Positions 27,864-41,252 of a DNA stretch of 64,000 bases are shown in pieces. A model generated the notes under the pieces. That model made no database searches, was not told where the DNA came from, and saw only the letters and a list, made by a program, of their open reading frames with translations. Position 1 is the first letter of the stretch. Every line of letters begins with the position of its first letter. The DNA is taken from the NCBI RefSeq assembly GCF_011388215.1, contig NZ_CP049989.1, positions 868,001 through 932,000 of the forward strand, in the 5' to 3' direction. The position numbers and the translations under genes were made by a program. This DNA comes from Hydrogenophaga crocea (GTDB taxonomy: Bacteria > Pseudomonadota > Gammaproteobacteria > Burkholderiales > Burkholderiaceae_C).

Positions 27864-28967
27864 TCAGGCCAGGGCCAGCGCGAGCTCCAGGCCCGAGACG
27901 AAGGCGTCTTCGACGCGGTGGCCCAGGCACCAGTCGCCGCACAGGCCGATGCCCAGCGCCGCGTCGAGCAGGTGGCTGCGGCCCAGCGGGGTCTGGGTCT
28001 GCGCGTAGCGCCAGCGGTGCACCACGGCGTGCGGCGGCGTGGCGCGGATGCCCGTGATCTCGGCAAAGCCCTTGAGCAGCTTGGCTTTCACGCGCTCGGG
28101 GTCGTCTTCGAGGTGCTTGGTCGACCAGGCCGGGCTGGCCTGCACGGTCCAGCGCTCGATCGGGTCGCGCCCAGGCTTGCTCGATTCGCGCGCCAGCCAA
28201 CTGATGCGGTGGTGCGTGCTGCGCGCCGCGCTCCACTGCGGGCCCAGGTGGGCCAGGCCGGGCTGCATGGCCTGCGGGAAAGCGACCATGAGCGTCCAGC
28301 ACGGCGCCACGTGCACGGGCGTGAGCGCCTGGCGCAGCGCGGGCGCCACGCCCGAGGCGAGCAGCAGGTCGTGCGCCTGCGGGTGCGGGATGGCGAGCAG
28401 CACGCGGTCGAAGCCGCCAAGCACGCGCTGGCCGCCGTCGCCGCCCGTGCTGTCTTCGCAGCGCAGCTGCCACTGGCCGGGGTGCAGGGCGTCGGCTTCG
28501 ATGCGGCTGACGCGGGTGTTGAGCAGGGTCTGCGCGGGCAGGCCGCCGTGCTGCTCGGGGTGCAGCAGCGGCTGGGCCCAGAGCGTGACCAGCGCGTTCA
28601 TGCCCGGCGCGGCCACGAAGTGCGGCTCGGTGGGCGGCGGTGCGCTGGCCAGCACGTGGCCGAAGGCGTCGAGCACGCGCACGGTGCTGGCGCTCCAGGC
28701 GCGCACCGCGCTGGTGGCGGTGGCGCGCAGCACGCGCTCGAAGCGCTCGTCGCGGACGGTGAAGTACTGCACGCCGTGGTCGAAGCCGCCGAACTCGGTG
28801 CGGCGCGTGGCCATGCGGCCACCGAAGCCGCGGCTCTTTTCGAGCAGGGTGACGCGGTGGCCGGCCTGCAGCAGGGTGCGCGCGCAGGCCACGCCGGCCA
28901 TGCCGGCGCCCACCACGGCGAAATGGAGCGATTCGGAAGCGCGAGCGGTCGGGCTGGATCGTTTCAT
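27864..28967 (-). CDS. Renalase-like FAD-dependent oxidoreductase
   Basis: A 367-residue flavoprotein with an N-terminal FAD-binding motif ([16 protein letters not shown]) and the renalase-type sequence [15 protein letters not shown] followed by [12 protein letters not shown]. Bacterial renalases oxidise isomeric dihydro-NAD(P)H forms and so repair damaged pyridine nucleotides; whether this one does is inferred from family resemblance. The ATG at 28967 gives the usual start. It heads the run flavoprotein-gluQ-trmB-pseudouridine synthase. Confidence 0.82.
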   Translation of the reverse strand: MKRSSPTARASESLHFAVVGAGMAGVACARTLLQAGHRVTLLEKSRGFGGRMATRRTEFGGFDHGVQYFTVRDERFERVLRATATSAVRAWSASTVRVLDAFGHVLASAPPPTEPHFVAAPGMNALVTLWAQPLLHPEQHGGLPAQTLLNTRVSRIEADALHPGQWQLRCEDSTGGDGGQRVLGGFDRVLLAIPHPQAHDLLLASGVAPALRQALTPVHVAPCWTLMVAFPQAMQPGLAHLGPQWSAARSTHHRISWLARESSKPGRDPIERWTVQASPAWSTKHLEDDPERVKAKLLKGFAEITGIRATPPHAVVHRWRYAQTQTPLGRSHLLDAALGIGLCGDWCLGHRVEDAFVSGLELALALA

Positions 28968-29031
28968 GGCGTTGGGCGTGCGAGGGTGGGGCGACTGTAG
29001 CAGCGCGCTCCGGCGCGCCGCCATGGGGCCT

Positions 29032-29985
29032 TCACTGCTGGTGGTGGCGGTTGAGCAGCGCGTCGCGCGTGCGCTCGTGCTTGAGCTGGTCGAGCCACCA
29101 GCGCAGCGCGCGGCCGCTGTCGCCGGCCACGCGCGTGCTGTGCCAGCCATAGGCCACGCGGATCTGGCGCTCGGTCTGCTGCACCGACTTCACCACCAGC
29201 CGGCCCGCGGCGATGTAGGGCTGGGCCAGCGGCAGCGGCAGAAAGCCCGAGCCCAGGCCGCGCAGCTGGGCCTCGAGCTTGTGGTGCATGGTGGGCACGG
29301 TGAGCACGTCCTGTCCGGGCAGCAGGTTGTGGCTCATGCCGCGGCCGCGCTGCGTGCTGTCGGCCACGGCCACGGCGCGGTGGGGGCGGATGTCCTGCTC
29401 GCTCAGGCTGCCTTCCACCGCAGCCAGCGGGTGGTGCGGCGCCACGGCGTAGACGAAGCTCACGCTGCCCAGCGTGGCCGACTGCAGGCCGGGCGAGGAA
29501 ATCTGCGCCGCGATGCCCAGGGCGAGGTCGGCCAGGCCGTTCTGCAGCACCTCGAGCGTGCCCGACAGGGTTTCCGAGCGGATGCGCAGCTGCGTGGGCG
29601 CGCCGGTGGCGTAGAAGGCCTCGCAGAGCTCGAACAGGGTGTCGCGCGCGATCAAGGCGTCGGCCGCGATGGTGAGCTGCGGCTCCCAGCCCGTGGCCAC
29701 GCGCTTGACGCGCTGGGCCACGGCGTCGAGTTCGTTGAGCAGGTACTCGCCCGCGCGCAGCAGCTCGGCGCCGGCCGGCGTGAGCACGGCGCGCCGGGCG
29801 CTGCGGTCGAACAGCAGCACGTCGAGCGCGTCCTCGATCTGGCGCACGCGGTAGGTCAGGGCGCTGGGCACCATGCCCAGTTCGCGCGCCGCCGCGGCCA
29901 TGCTGCCCAGGCGCGACACGGCTTCGATCAGGGCCAGGTTGTCGGCCGACAGGGCGCTGCGCGGGATGGTGCCAGAGGTGGGCAT
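29032..29985 (-). CDS. LysR family transcriptional regulator
   Basis: A 317-residue LysR protein. The winged helix-turn-helix is at residues 12-70 (AVSRLGSMAAAARELGMVPSA region) and the periplasmic-binding-protein-like effector domain at about 95-300. It is divergent from the pirin-DoxX-WrbA operon and separated from it by a symmetric element, so it probably controls that operon. Quinones or other electrophiles would be logical inducers given the target genes (inference). Confidence 0.93.
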   Translation of the reverse strand: MPTSGTIPRSALSADNLALIEAVSRLGSMAAAARELGMVPSALTYRVRQIEDALDVLLFDRSARRAVLTPAGAELLRAGEYLLNELDAVAQRVKRVATGWEPQLTIAADALIARDTLFELCEAFYATGAPTQLRIRSETLSGTLEVLQNGLADLALGIAAQISSPGLQSATLGSVSFVYAVAPHHPLAAVEGSLSEQDIRPHRAVAVADSTQRGRGMSHNLLPGQDVLTVPTMHHKLEAQLRGLGSGFLPLPLAQPYIAAGRLVVKSVQQTERQIRVAYGWHSTRVAGDSGRALRWWLDQLKHERTRDALLNRHHQQ

Positions 29986-29995
29986 GGCGGGTTCA

Positions 29996-30018
29996 ATCGT
30001 TCAAATGATTTGAATGAT
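29996..30018. promoter_or_regulatory. LysR-type operator between lysR and the pirin gene
   Basis: TTCAAA (30000-30005) and TTTGAA (30009-30014) flank TGA, and the symmetry extends to ATC and GAT one base further out. The element fits the LysR T-N11-A box and lies just upstream of the regulator's own start, as expected for autoregulation with divergent control. Confidence 0.6.
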
Positions 30019-30121
30019 GCCATCAAATCGCTGCGAACCCGGTGCGGGGGCGCACGCCCAGAATTCATACCCATGCCGGTCCCGTACCGGCCCGTTCAAC
30101 CCCTCACCAGGAGCCCCAGCC

Positions 30122-30823
30122 ATGATGCAGATCCGCCGTTCCGACGCCCGTGGTTACGCCGACCACGGCTGGCTCAAGAGCTACCACTCGTTCTCCTTTG
30201 CCAACTACTTCGACCCGGCCTGGATGGGCTGGGGCAACCTGCGCGTGATCAACGAGGACCGCATCGCCCCGGGCACCGGCTTCGGCACGCACGGCCACCG
30301 CGACATGGAGATCATCAGCTACGTGCTGCACGGCAACCTCGCGCACAAGGACAGCATGGGCAACGTCAAGGGCATTCCGCCCGGCGACGTGCAGCGCATG
30401 AGCGCGGGCAGCGGCGTGATGCACAGCGAGTTCAACCACGCGCCCAACGACACCACGCATTTCCTGCAGATCTGGATCGAGCCGAACCAGCGCGGCATTG
30501 CCCCGAGCTACGAGCAAAAGGGCTTTGCCGAGGCCGAGAAGCGCGGCCGCCTGCGCCTGGTCGCCTCGCCCGACGGCGCCGAGGGCTCGGTGAAGATCCA
30601 CGCCGACGCCGCGATGTACGCGGGCCTGTTCGACGGCGCCGAGCAGGCCTCGCTCGAACTGAACCCGGCCCGCAAGGCCTATGTGCACCTGGTGCGCGGC
30701 GCGCTCGAGGTCAATGGCGAGCAGCTTTCGGCGGGCGACGCCGCCGTGATGGACGGCGAAGCCGCGCTGCACCTGGCCAAGGGCCGCGACGCCGAAGTGC
30801 TGGTGTTCGACCTCGCACGCTGA
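30122..30823 (+). CDS. Pirin family protein (quercetinase-like cupin)
   Basis: A 233-residue bicupin of the YhhW/pirin type. The metal ligands are in GTHGHRDMEIISYVLHG and the following VMHSEFNH. Members bind iron and some cleave quercetin. Two adjacent in-frame ATGs (30122 and 30125) exist; the first is used. It is the first gene of an operon with a DoxX protein and a WrbA-like flavodoxin, a frequent combination linked to quinone or electrophile stress. Confidence 0.92.
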   Translation: MMQIRRSDARGYADHGWLKSYHSFSFANYFDPAWMGWGNLRVINEDRIAPGTGFGTHGHRDMEIISYVLHGNLAHKDSMGNVKGIPPGDVQRMSAGSGVMHSEFNHAPNDTTHFLQIWIEPNQRGIAPSYEQKGFAEAEKRGRLRLVASPDGAEGSVKIHADAAMYAGLFDGAEQASLELNPARKAYVHLVRGALEVNGEQLSAGDAAVMDGEAALHLAKGRDAEVLVFDLAR

Positions 30824-30877
30824 TTGTTTTTTTCCCGGTCCCCTTTTTTCTTTTCACCCCTTCTCAAGGACTCAGCC

Positions 30878-31285
30878 ATGAACGCACTGCAAAACCCCCT
30901 GTCCCTGATCGGCCGCATCCTGCTGGCCATCCTGTTCGTGCCCGCGGGCTTCAGCAAGATCGGCGGCTTCGCCGGCACCGTGGGCTACGCCACGGCCATG
31001 GGCCTGCCCGCGCCCACCGTGGGCGTGGCTGCCGCGCTCGTGATCGAGCTGTTCGGCGGCCTGGCGCTGCTGATCGGCTACCGCACCCGCGTGGCCGCCA
31101 TCGCACTGGCCGTGTTCACGCTGGTGGCGAGCTTCTTCTTCCACGCCTACTGGGCCGTGCCGGCCGAGCAGCAGATGGTGCAGCAGCTGATGTTCTTCAA
31201 GAACATCGCCATCGTCGGCGGCCTGCTGGCCTTTGCGGCCTTCGGCGCCGGCGGCTTCAGCCTCGACGCCAAGCGTGGCCAGTGA
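30878..31285 (+). CDS. DoxX family inner-membrane protein
   Basis: A 135-residue protein with four hydrophobic helices. The DoxX family pattern is present: PAGFSKIGGFAGT near residue 25 and LIGYRTRVAAIALAVFTLVASFFFHAYW in the second half, given here as the third and fourth helices. Family members associate with quinone/thiol redox systems. The ATG at 30878 follows CAAGGA. The 54 bases before it are unusually T-rich (runs of 7 and 6 T) but lack a convincing stem, so I do not call a terminator. Confidence 0.88.
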   Translation: MNALQNPLSLIGRILLAILFVPAGFSKIGGFAGTVGYATAMGLPAPTVGVAAALVIELFGGLALLIGYRTRVAAIALAVFTLVASFFFHAYWAVPAEQQMVQQLMFFKNIAIVGGLLAFAAFGAGGFSLDAKRGQ

Positions 31286-31310
31286 TTTCCCTCAACCCTG
31301 GAGCCATTCC

Positions 31311-31865
31311 ATGACCAAAGTTGTTGTTGTCTACCACTCGGGCTACGGCCACACCCAGCGCATGGCGCAATCGGTTGCCGAAGGCGCCGGTGCCGAGCTG
31401 ATCGCGATCGACGCCGACGGCAACCTGCCGGCCGGCGGCTGGGAAGCCCTGGACGCCGCCGACGCCATCGTTTTCGGTTCGCCGACCTACATGGGCACCG
31501 TGAGCTGGCAGTTCAAGAAGTTCGCCGACGCGTCCAGCAAGGCCTGGTTCTCGCAGAAGTGGAAGGACAAGGTCTTCGCCGGCTTCACCAACAGCGCCAC
31601 CATGAACGGCGACAAGCTGTCCACGCTGCACTACCTGTTCACGCTGGCCATGCAGCACAGCGGCGTGTGGGTCGGCACCGGCCTGATGCCCAGCAACAGC
31701 AAGGCCGCGCAGCGCAACGACGTGAACTACGTCGGCTCGTTCAGCGGCGCCATGGCGCAAAGCCCCTCGGACGCCGGCGCCAACGAGATGCTGCCGGGCG
31801 ACCTCGAAACCGCCCGCCTGTTCGGCGAGCGCGTGGCGGCGACCGCGAAGAAATTCAAGGGCTGA
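31311..31865 (+). CDS. Flavodoxin family NAD(P)H:quinone oxidoreductase (WrbA-like)
   Basis: A 184-residue flavodoxin-fold enzyme. The FMN phosphate loop HSGYGHTQRMAQ is at the N-terminus, GSPTYMGTVSWQFKKFAD is the WrbA-type flavin segment, and a GFTNSATMNGDK block follows. It should reduce quinones with two electrons and so avoid semiquinone radicals. The gene starts 25 bases after doxX and completes the LysR-linked operon. It is slightly shorter than E. coli WrbA (198 residues). Confidence 0.88.
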   Translation: MTKVVVVYHSGYGHTQRMAQSVAEGAGAELIAIDADGNLPAGGWEALDAADAIVFGSPTYMGTVSWQFKKFADASSKAWFSQKWKDKVFAGFTNSATMNGDKLSTLHYLFTLAMQHSGVWVGTGLMPSNSKAAQRNDVNYVGSFSGAMAQSPSDAGANEMLPGDLETARLFGERVAATAKKFKG

Positions 31866-31902
31866 TGCCGCCAGGGCTTCACGCGGCGATAACATCCGGC
31901 GC

Positions 31903-32598
31903 GTGAAGATACTGACCATCCTCCCCTGGGCAGACTGGCTTGCGCTGGTCTGCTTTTTTTCGTTGTGGGTGGGCTATGCGGTGTTCGCCAAGACCTGGGC
32001 GCGGCAGCGGCCCTCGCTGCTGGCCACCACCAACCGCTACCGCCGCTACTGGATGGAGCAGGCCATCACGCGCGACCCGCGCATGCTCGATGGCCTGATC
32101 ACGCAGAACCTCTCGACCACGCCCGCGTTCTTCTCGTCCACCTCGATCCTGGTCATCGGCGCGCTGTTCGCGCTGCTCGGCACCACCGACAAGGCCAGCG
32201 AGCTCATGAGCGAGATCCCGTTCGCGCAGGCCACCACGCTGCTGGTCTTCGAGTTCAAGATCCTGGTGCTGATCGCGATCTTCGTGTACTCGTTCTTCCG
32301 CTTTTCCTGGTCCATGCGGCAGTACACCTTCGTGGCGCTGGTGATCGGCTCGATGCCAGCGCCCGAACGCTTCGAATCGGGCGAGTTCGACCGCCGCGCC
32401 TACGCCGACCGCGCGGCCGCGCTCGTGGCCTCCGCGGCCGAAACCATGAACGACGGCCTGCGCGCGTACTACTTTTCGTTCGCCCTGCTGGGCTGGTTCG
32501 TGTCGCCGCTGGCCATGGTGATCGCCACCACGGTGGTGGTCGCCATCCTCTACAGCCGCGAGTTCCGCTCCGAGGTGTTGCACATCCTGCGGGACTGA
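31903..32598 (+). CDS. DUF599 family membrane protein
   Basis: A 231-residue protein with about four membrane helices. It matches DUF599: the opening WADWLALVCFFSLWVGYAVF and the later RQYTFVALVIGSMP. The function is unknown. A GTG start at 31903 is used since the protein then begins with the usual short polar N-terminus before helix 1. It lies 37 bases downstream of the flavodoxin gene, so it may be on the same transcript, and 46 bases before dnaE. Confidence 0.85.
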   Translation: MKILTILPWADWLALVCFFSLWVGYAVFAKTWARQRPSLLATTNRYRRYWMEQAITRDPRMLDGLITQNLSTTPAFFSSTSILVIGALFALLGTTDKASELMSEIPFAQATTLLVFEFKILVLIAIFVYSFFRFSWSMRQYTFVALVIGSMPAPERFESGEFDRRAYADRAAALVASAAETMNDGLRAYYFSFALLGWFVSPLAMVIATTVVVAILYSREFRSEVLHILRD

Positions 32599-32644
32599 TC
32601 GGGTGGCGCCGGATCGGGCGCCACGGCCTCCTAAAATCGGCGCG

Positions 32645-36226
<3,582 letters not shown>

Positions 36227-36258
36227 CCTGAGGGCGCGGCGCCCCTTAGTATTACGCC

Positions 36259-36268
36259 CGTTATAACG
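36259..36268. promoter_or_regulatory. Palindrome upstream of the toxin-antitoxin pair
   Basis: CGTTATAACG is a perfect 10-base palindrome 13 bases before the antitoxin ATG, and it contains a TATAAC -10-like hexamer. Antitoxins of AbrB type usually repress their own promoter through such sites; a role here is inferred. Confidence 0.5.
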
Positions 36269-36281
36269 ACGAGGCGCCGCC

Positions 36282-36506
36282 ATGCACACGCTCAAACTCA
36301 CCCAGATCGGCAATTCCGTGGGCGTGATCCTGCCCAAGGAGGCCTTGGCCAAGCTGCGATTGGAGAAGGGGCAGACCGTCTTCCTGACAGAAACCCCCGA
36401 AGGCCTGGTGTTGACGCCGTATGACCCGTCACTCGAGGAGCAGATCGAGGCGGGCCGCGCCTTCATGCGGGACTACCGCGACACCTTTCATCAACTGGCC
36501 AAATGA
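36282..36506 (+). CDS. AbrB/MazE-type antitoxin
   Basis: A 74-residue swapped-hairpin AbrB-fold protein. LTQIGNSVGVILPKEALAKL is the MazE/AbrB DNA-binding core, and the acidic, helical C-terminus should wrap around the toxin. It shares an ATGA overlap with the downstream doc gene, the usual coupled arrangement. It should neutralise the toxin and repress the operon through the palindrome just upstream. The A+T content of its upstream region is higher than in its neighbours, consistent with a module acquired between dnaE and tolA (inference). Confidence 0.85.
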   Translation: MHTLKLTQIGNSVGVILPKEALAKLRLEKGQTVFLTETPEGLVLTPYDPSLEEQIEAGRAFMRDYRDTFHQLAK

Positions 36507-36889
36507 ACTGGCGCTGGGTCGACAGGGGCGCGCTGATGCTCCTGCACGACGAAAGCCTCGCGGAGCACGGCGGGCGCGCAGGGCTTCGGGACGAAGGACT
36601 GCTGGAGTCCGCGCTGGGTCGACCTCGAAATCTCGCGGCCTATGGCGCGCCCGACGTGGCCGATCTGGCTGCCAGCTATGCGGTGGGTCTGGCCAAGAAC
36701 CATGCTTTTGTCGATGGCAACAAACGCGCGGCCTTCCTCGCGATGGGCTTGTTCCTTTATCTGAACGGTCGGCGGCTCGTGGCCACACAGGCCGACGCAA
36801 CGCTGACCATGCTGAACGTTGCCGCAGGCGCCATTGACGAGGCGGCATTGGCCGCATGGATCCGGCGCAACAGCGTGGACCGGGTCTGA
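36503..36889 (+). CDS. doc: Death-on-curing (Doc/Fic) toxin
   Basis: A 128-residue Doc-family protein with the Fic-fold active site HAFVDGNKRAAF near residue 70 (HxFx[D/N]xNKR). Doc proteins phosphorylate EF-Tu and stop translation. The start overlaps the antitoxin stop as ATGA. The Doc partner is normally Phd; here the antitoxin is AbrB-like, a combination also known from other Doc loci. The stop abuts that of convergent tolA (TGATCA). Confidence 0.87.
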   Translation: MNWRWVDRGALMLLHDESLAEHGGRAGLRDEGLLESALGRPRNLAAYGAPDVADLAASYAVGLAKNHAFVDGNKRAAFLAMGLFLYLNGRRLVATQADATLTMLNVAAGAIDEAALAAWIRRNSVDRV

Positions 36890-37858
36890 TCAGTCTTCTG
36901 GCCGCAGTCCCAGCAGCATCGAAGGCGGCACGCGACCGTCGATGTCGCGCGGCAGCGTGCCCGTGCGGTCGATGGCGCGCAGCACCGCTTCGTCCCAGGC
37001 CGGGTTGCCGCTGCTCTTGGTGAGGCGGCGGCCCGTGATGGTGCCGTCGGGGGCCACCTTCACCTCGACCTCGGCGCGCGGGTTGCCCGGCGCCACCTCG
37101 GTGAACACGATGTTGGGCTTGATGCGCGCCACCACCTTGCCCGCATAGCTCGACGATGGCCCGCTCGACTGTTGCGCTGTGCCCGTGCTCTGCGGGCCGC
37201 CGCTGGCGCCGGCCTGGCCCATCATGCGGGCCAGCTGTTCCTTGCGCAGCTGCTCCTGCACCTGGGCCTGGCGGCGCTCGTCGGCGGCCTTCTTCTCGGC
37301 CGCGCGCTTCTCTTCGGCCAGGCGCTGCTGGCGCTCGCGCTCGGCCTGGGCCTTCTTCTCGGCGGCGGCTTTTTCGGCGGCCGCCTTCTTTTCCGCCGCG
37401 GCCTTTTTCTCGGCCGCCGCTTTCTTCTCGGCCAGCTCTCGTTCGCGCTCGCGCTTTTCTTCGGCCAGGCGGCGTTGTTCGCGCTCGCGCGCGGCGGCTT
37501 CGGCCTTGGCCTTGGCTTGCTGGGTCGCGATGTCGGGCTGGGCGGGCGCGGGGGCCGGGGCCGGTGGGGGCGGCGGCGGCGCCGGTTGCGGCGCGGGAGC
37601 CGGCGGCGGTGGCGGCGATGGGGGGGCCGGCGCGGGCGGCGGCGGCGGGGGTTCGACGGCGCGTGGCGCGGCCTCTTGCGGCAGACGCGACCAGATCTCG
37701 GCCTCGACCGCGGGCGTGACGGCGTCGCGGCGCCAGCTCACGCCCCAGGTGAGGGCGGCGATGAGCAGGGCATGCACGACGACGGCCTTGCCCACGGCGC
37801 CGCCCCAGCGGCCGGTGGGCGGCGGGGCGAGGTCGAGGTGGTCGGCAGTGGATCGCAT
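36890..37858 (-). CDS. tolA: TolA-like cell envelope integrity protein
   Basis: A 322-residue protein of TolA layout: one N-terminal membrane helix (about residues 20-40), a proline-rich linker, a long Ala/Lys/Glu-rich coiled coil of repeated KKAAAEK-type units (about 110-215), and a C-terminal TonB/TolA domain (GTITGRRLTKSSGNPAWDEAVLRAI region). It links TolQR to outer-membrane Pal and TolB. The ATG at 37858 is used; a TTG four codons upstream is possible. It converges on doc. No tolB or pal follows on this strand. Confidence 0.88.
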   Translation of the reverse strand: MRSTADHLDLAPPPTGRWGGAVGKAVVVHALLIAALTWGVSWRRDAVTPAVEAEIWSRLPQEAAPRAVEPPPPPPAPAPPSPPPPPAPAPQPAPPPPPPAPAPAPAQPDIATQQAKAKAEAAAREREQRRLAEEKRERERELAEKKAAAEKKAAAEKKAAAEKAAAEKKAQAERERQQRLAEEKRAAEKKAADERRQAQVQEQLRKEQLARMMGQAGASGGPQSTGTAQQSSGPSSSYAGKVVARIKPNIVFTEVAPGNPRAEVEVKVAPDGTITGRRLTKSSGNPAWDEAVLRAIDRTGTLPRDIDGRVPPSMLLGLRPED

Positions 37859-37879
37859 GGGGTCTGGCAACGGCGTCGA

Positions 37880-38320
<441 letters not shown>

Positions 38321-38327
38321 GGCGGGT

Positions 38328-39038
38328 TCAGAAGCTCGATGCGCTGGCGCTGGGGTGGGCCGGTTGCACGCCGAGGTTGCGCTGCAGGATGTTGGAGAAC
38401 TCCTCCATGAAGGTCTCCAGGCCGTTGGCCACGCGGTCGATGTCGTGCGTGAAGCGGTTGTAGGCGACCACCGCGGGGATGGCCGCGAACAGGCCGATGG
38501 CCGTGGCCACGAGCGCTTCGGCGATGCCGGGCGCCACCGTGGCCAGCGTGACCTGGGCCAGCGAGGCCAGGCCGGTGAAGGCGTGCATGATGCCCCAGAC
38601 CGTGCCGAACAGGCCCACATAGGGCGCAACCGAGCCCACGGTGCCCAGGAACGAGAGATTGGCTTCGAGCACGTCGAGCTCGCGCTGGAAGCTCGCGCGC
38701 ATGGCGCGGCGCGCGCCATCGAGCAGGGCGCCGCTGTCGGTGATGCGGCGCTCGCGCAGCTTCTGGTACTCGCGCATGCCGCTGGCGAAGATGCGTTCCA
38801 TGGGGCCGCCCTGGCGGGCGTTCTGCGTGGCCGCCGCGTAGAGCTCGTTGAGGTTGGCGCCCGACCAGAACTCGCGCTCGAATTCGTCGTTCTTGCCTTT
38901 CACGCGCTTGAGCGTGCCCAGCTTGCGAAAGATCGCGGCCCAGCTGAGCAGCGACATCAGCACGAGCAGCAGCACCACGGCCTGGACCACCCAGGTCGCG
39001 TGGAGCATGAGCTGGACGATGGAGAGATCAGGGGTCAT
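38328..39038 (-). CDS. tolQ: Tol-Pal system proton channel protein TolQ
   Basis: A 236-residue MotA/TolQ/ExbB-family protein with three membrane helices: one near the N-terminus (VVQAVVLLLVLMSLL) and two in the C-terminal half around GSVAPYVGLFGTVWGIMHAF and ATAIGLFAAIPAVVAYN. Together with TolR it forms the proton channel that drives TolA. The gene follows ybgC after 78 bases. Confidence 0.94.
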   Translation of the reverse strand: MTPDLSIVQLMLHATWVVQAVVLLLVLMSLLSWAAIFRKLGTLKRVKGKNDEFEREFWSGANLNELYAAATQNARQGGPMERIFASGMREYQKLRERRITDSGALLDGARRAMRASFQRELDVLEANLSFLGTVGSVAPYVGLFGTVWGIMHAFTGLASLAQVTLATVAPGIAEALVATAIGLFAAIPAVVAYNRFTHDIDRVANGLETFMEEFSNILQRNLGVQPAHPSASASSF

Positions 39039-39116
39039 GGCGTCAGGGATCGCGGTGGAGACAAAAGGTTTCTGAACGGGCCGGCCGTGAGGGGTTCCGC
39101 GGGCGCAGCCTCGCCG

Positions 39117-39556
<440 letters not shown>

Positions 39557-39560
<4 letters not shown>

Positions 39561-40768
39561 AGCGCGGCCTCCAGCCGGGCGACCGCCTCCTGGAGCTGCT
39601 CCAGGGAGCTGGCGGTGGAAAAACGCAGGTAGCGGCCCGGGTCGGCCTGCGCGAAGTCGCGGCCCGGCGTGGCCGCGATCTGGCAGCGGCGCAGCAGCTC
39701 GAAGGCGAAGCGCCAGCTCTGCGCGTCTTCGGGCTGTGCGCCACCGGGCGCCAGGCCCCAGCGGGCGGCGGCCTCGCGGATGTCGGCCCAGGCGTAGAAG
39801 GCGCCGTCGGGCACCACGGGCACGTGCAGACCGAGGCGGTTGAGCTCGGGAATGAAGACATCGCGCCGCGCCTGGAAGGCCGCGCGGCGGCGCTCGTACT
39901 CGTGCAGGCTTTCCGCTTCGAAGCAGGCCAGCGCGGCATGCTGCGCGATCGCGCTCGCGCAGATGAAGAGGTTTTGCGCCAGCCGCTCCACCGCGGGCAC
40001 CAGCGCGGGCGGCAGCACCAGCCAGCCCAGGCGCCAGCCCGTCATGTTGAAGTACTTGCTGAAGCTGTTGACGCTGATCACCGACTCGCCCAGACCGTCG
40101 GGCAGCGAGAGCGCGGTCTGGCCGAAGGCGGTGTCGTAGCTCAGGCCCAGGTAGATCTCGTCGATCAGCGTGATGCCGTCGCGCGCGCGCACCTCGGCGG
40201 CGATGCGCTGCAGCTCGTCGCGCGCGATCGAGGTGCCCGTGGGGTTGGAGGGCGAGGCCAGCAGCACGCCGCGCGTGCGCGCGCCCCACTGGCTGCGCAC
40301 CTGATCGGCGCTGAGCTGGAAGCGCTGCTCGGGGCCGCAGGGCACCATCACCGCGCGGCCCTCTGCCGCCTGCACGAACTGGCGGTTGCAGGGGTAGCTC
40401 GGGTCGGGCATGAGCACTTCGTCGCCCGCGTCGATGAGCGCGAGGCAGGCCAGCTGCAGCGCGGCCGATGCGCCCGCCGTGACCACGATGCGCGAGGGAT
40501 CGACCTGGTGGCCCCAGCGCGTGAAGTACCAGCCCGCGATGGCCTCGCGCAGCGCGGGCAGGCCCAGGGCGTTGGTGTACTGGCTGCGGCCGTCGCGGAT
40601 GGCGCGCTCGGCGGCCTGCTGCACCAGCGGCGGCGCGGTGAAATCGGGCTCGCCGATGTTGAGCGCGATCACGGGGCGGGCCGCGCTGGCGGCCTCGCGC
40701 GCGGCCGCCTTGGCCACTTCCATGACGTAGAAGGGATCGACGCGCTGTGCGCGGGCCGAGATCTTCAT
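39557..40768 (-). CDS. Pyridoxal phosphate-dependent aminotransferase (class I/II)
   Basis: A 403-residue fold-type I aminotransferase. Landmarks are [11 protein letters not shown] near the N-terminus, [10 protein letters not shown], and the PLP lysine in [18 protein letters not shown]. The amino donor and acceptor cannot be read, so no symbol is given. The ATG overlaps the nusB stop (ATGA) and the stop overlaps the ybgC GTG. This places it inside the riboflavin-nusB-aminotransferase-ybgC-tol run, which is probably one long transcript. Confidence 0.9.
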
Positions 40769-41250
40769 CGGCGCGTGCCCGCGCGCGGAGCGGCGGCGAC
40801 CTCGGCCGGGCGCAGCTGTTCGGCCAGCGGGTGCAGCACGCCGTTGACGAACTTGTGGCCGTCGGTGCCGCCGAAGGACTTGGCGAGTTCGATGCACTCG
40901 TTGAGCACCACGCGCCAGGGCACATCGGGGCAGTGCTGGAATTCGTACACGCCGATCCAGAGCACGCCGTGCTCGATGGGCGAGAGTTCGGCCAGCGGGC
41001 GGTCCAGGCGCGGCGCGATCAGCGCGTCGAGCTCGGCGCCCTGCGCGGTGCAGCCGCGCACCAGCGCGTCAAAGTGCAGGCTGTCGCACTTGTGGAAGCC
41101 CGAGAGGTCGCGCGTGAAGGCGTCGATCGCGTCCACCGGGTTGCGGCCCACCAGGTGCTGGTAGAGCGCCTGCAGCGCGAACTCGCGCGCGCGCGTGCGC
41201 GCCGACTTGTCGGTGGCCTTGCGGTGGGCGGCGTTGTCTTGCGTGCTCAT
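40765..41250 (-). CDS. nusB: Transcription antitermination factor NusB
   Basis: A 161-residue NusB, all-alpha. The boxA-binding N-terminus [15 protein letters not shown] and the conserved [23 protein letters not shown] block are clear. It pairs with NusE (S10) for rRNA antitermination. It starts 2 bases after ribH, the standard ribH-nusB arrangement, and its end overlaps the next gene. Confidence 0.96.
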   Translation of the reverse strand: MSTQDNAAHRKATDKSARTRAREFALQALYQHLVGRNPVDAIDAFTRDLSGFHKCDSLHFDALVRGCTAQGAELDALIAPRLDRPLAELSPIEHGVLWIGVYEFQHCPDVPWRVVLNECIELAKSFGGTDGHKFVNGVLHPLAEQLRPAEVAAAPRAGTRR

Positions 41251-41252
41251 GC

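Noticed and set aside
30824..30877. T-rich stretch between the pirin and DoxX genes as a terminator
   Set aside because: There are T runs but no GC-rich stem before them, and the genes look like one operon.
37270..37560. Tandem DNA repeats inside tolA
   Set aside because: The repetition reflects Lys/Ala/Glu codons of the TolA coiled coil, not a mobile or CRISPR-type repeat.
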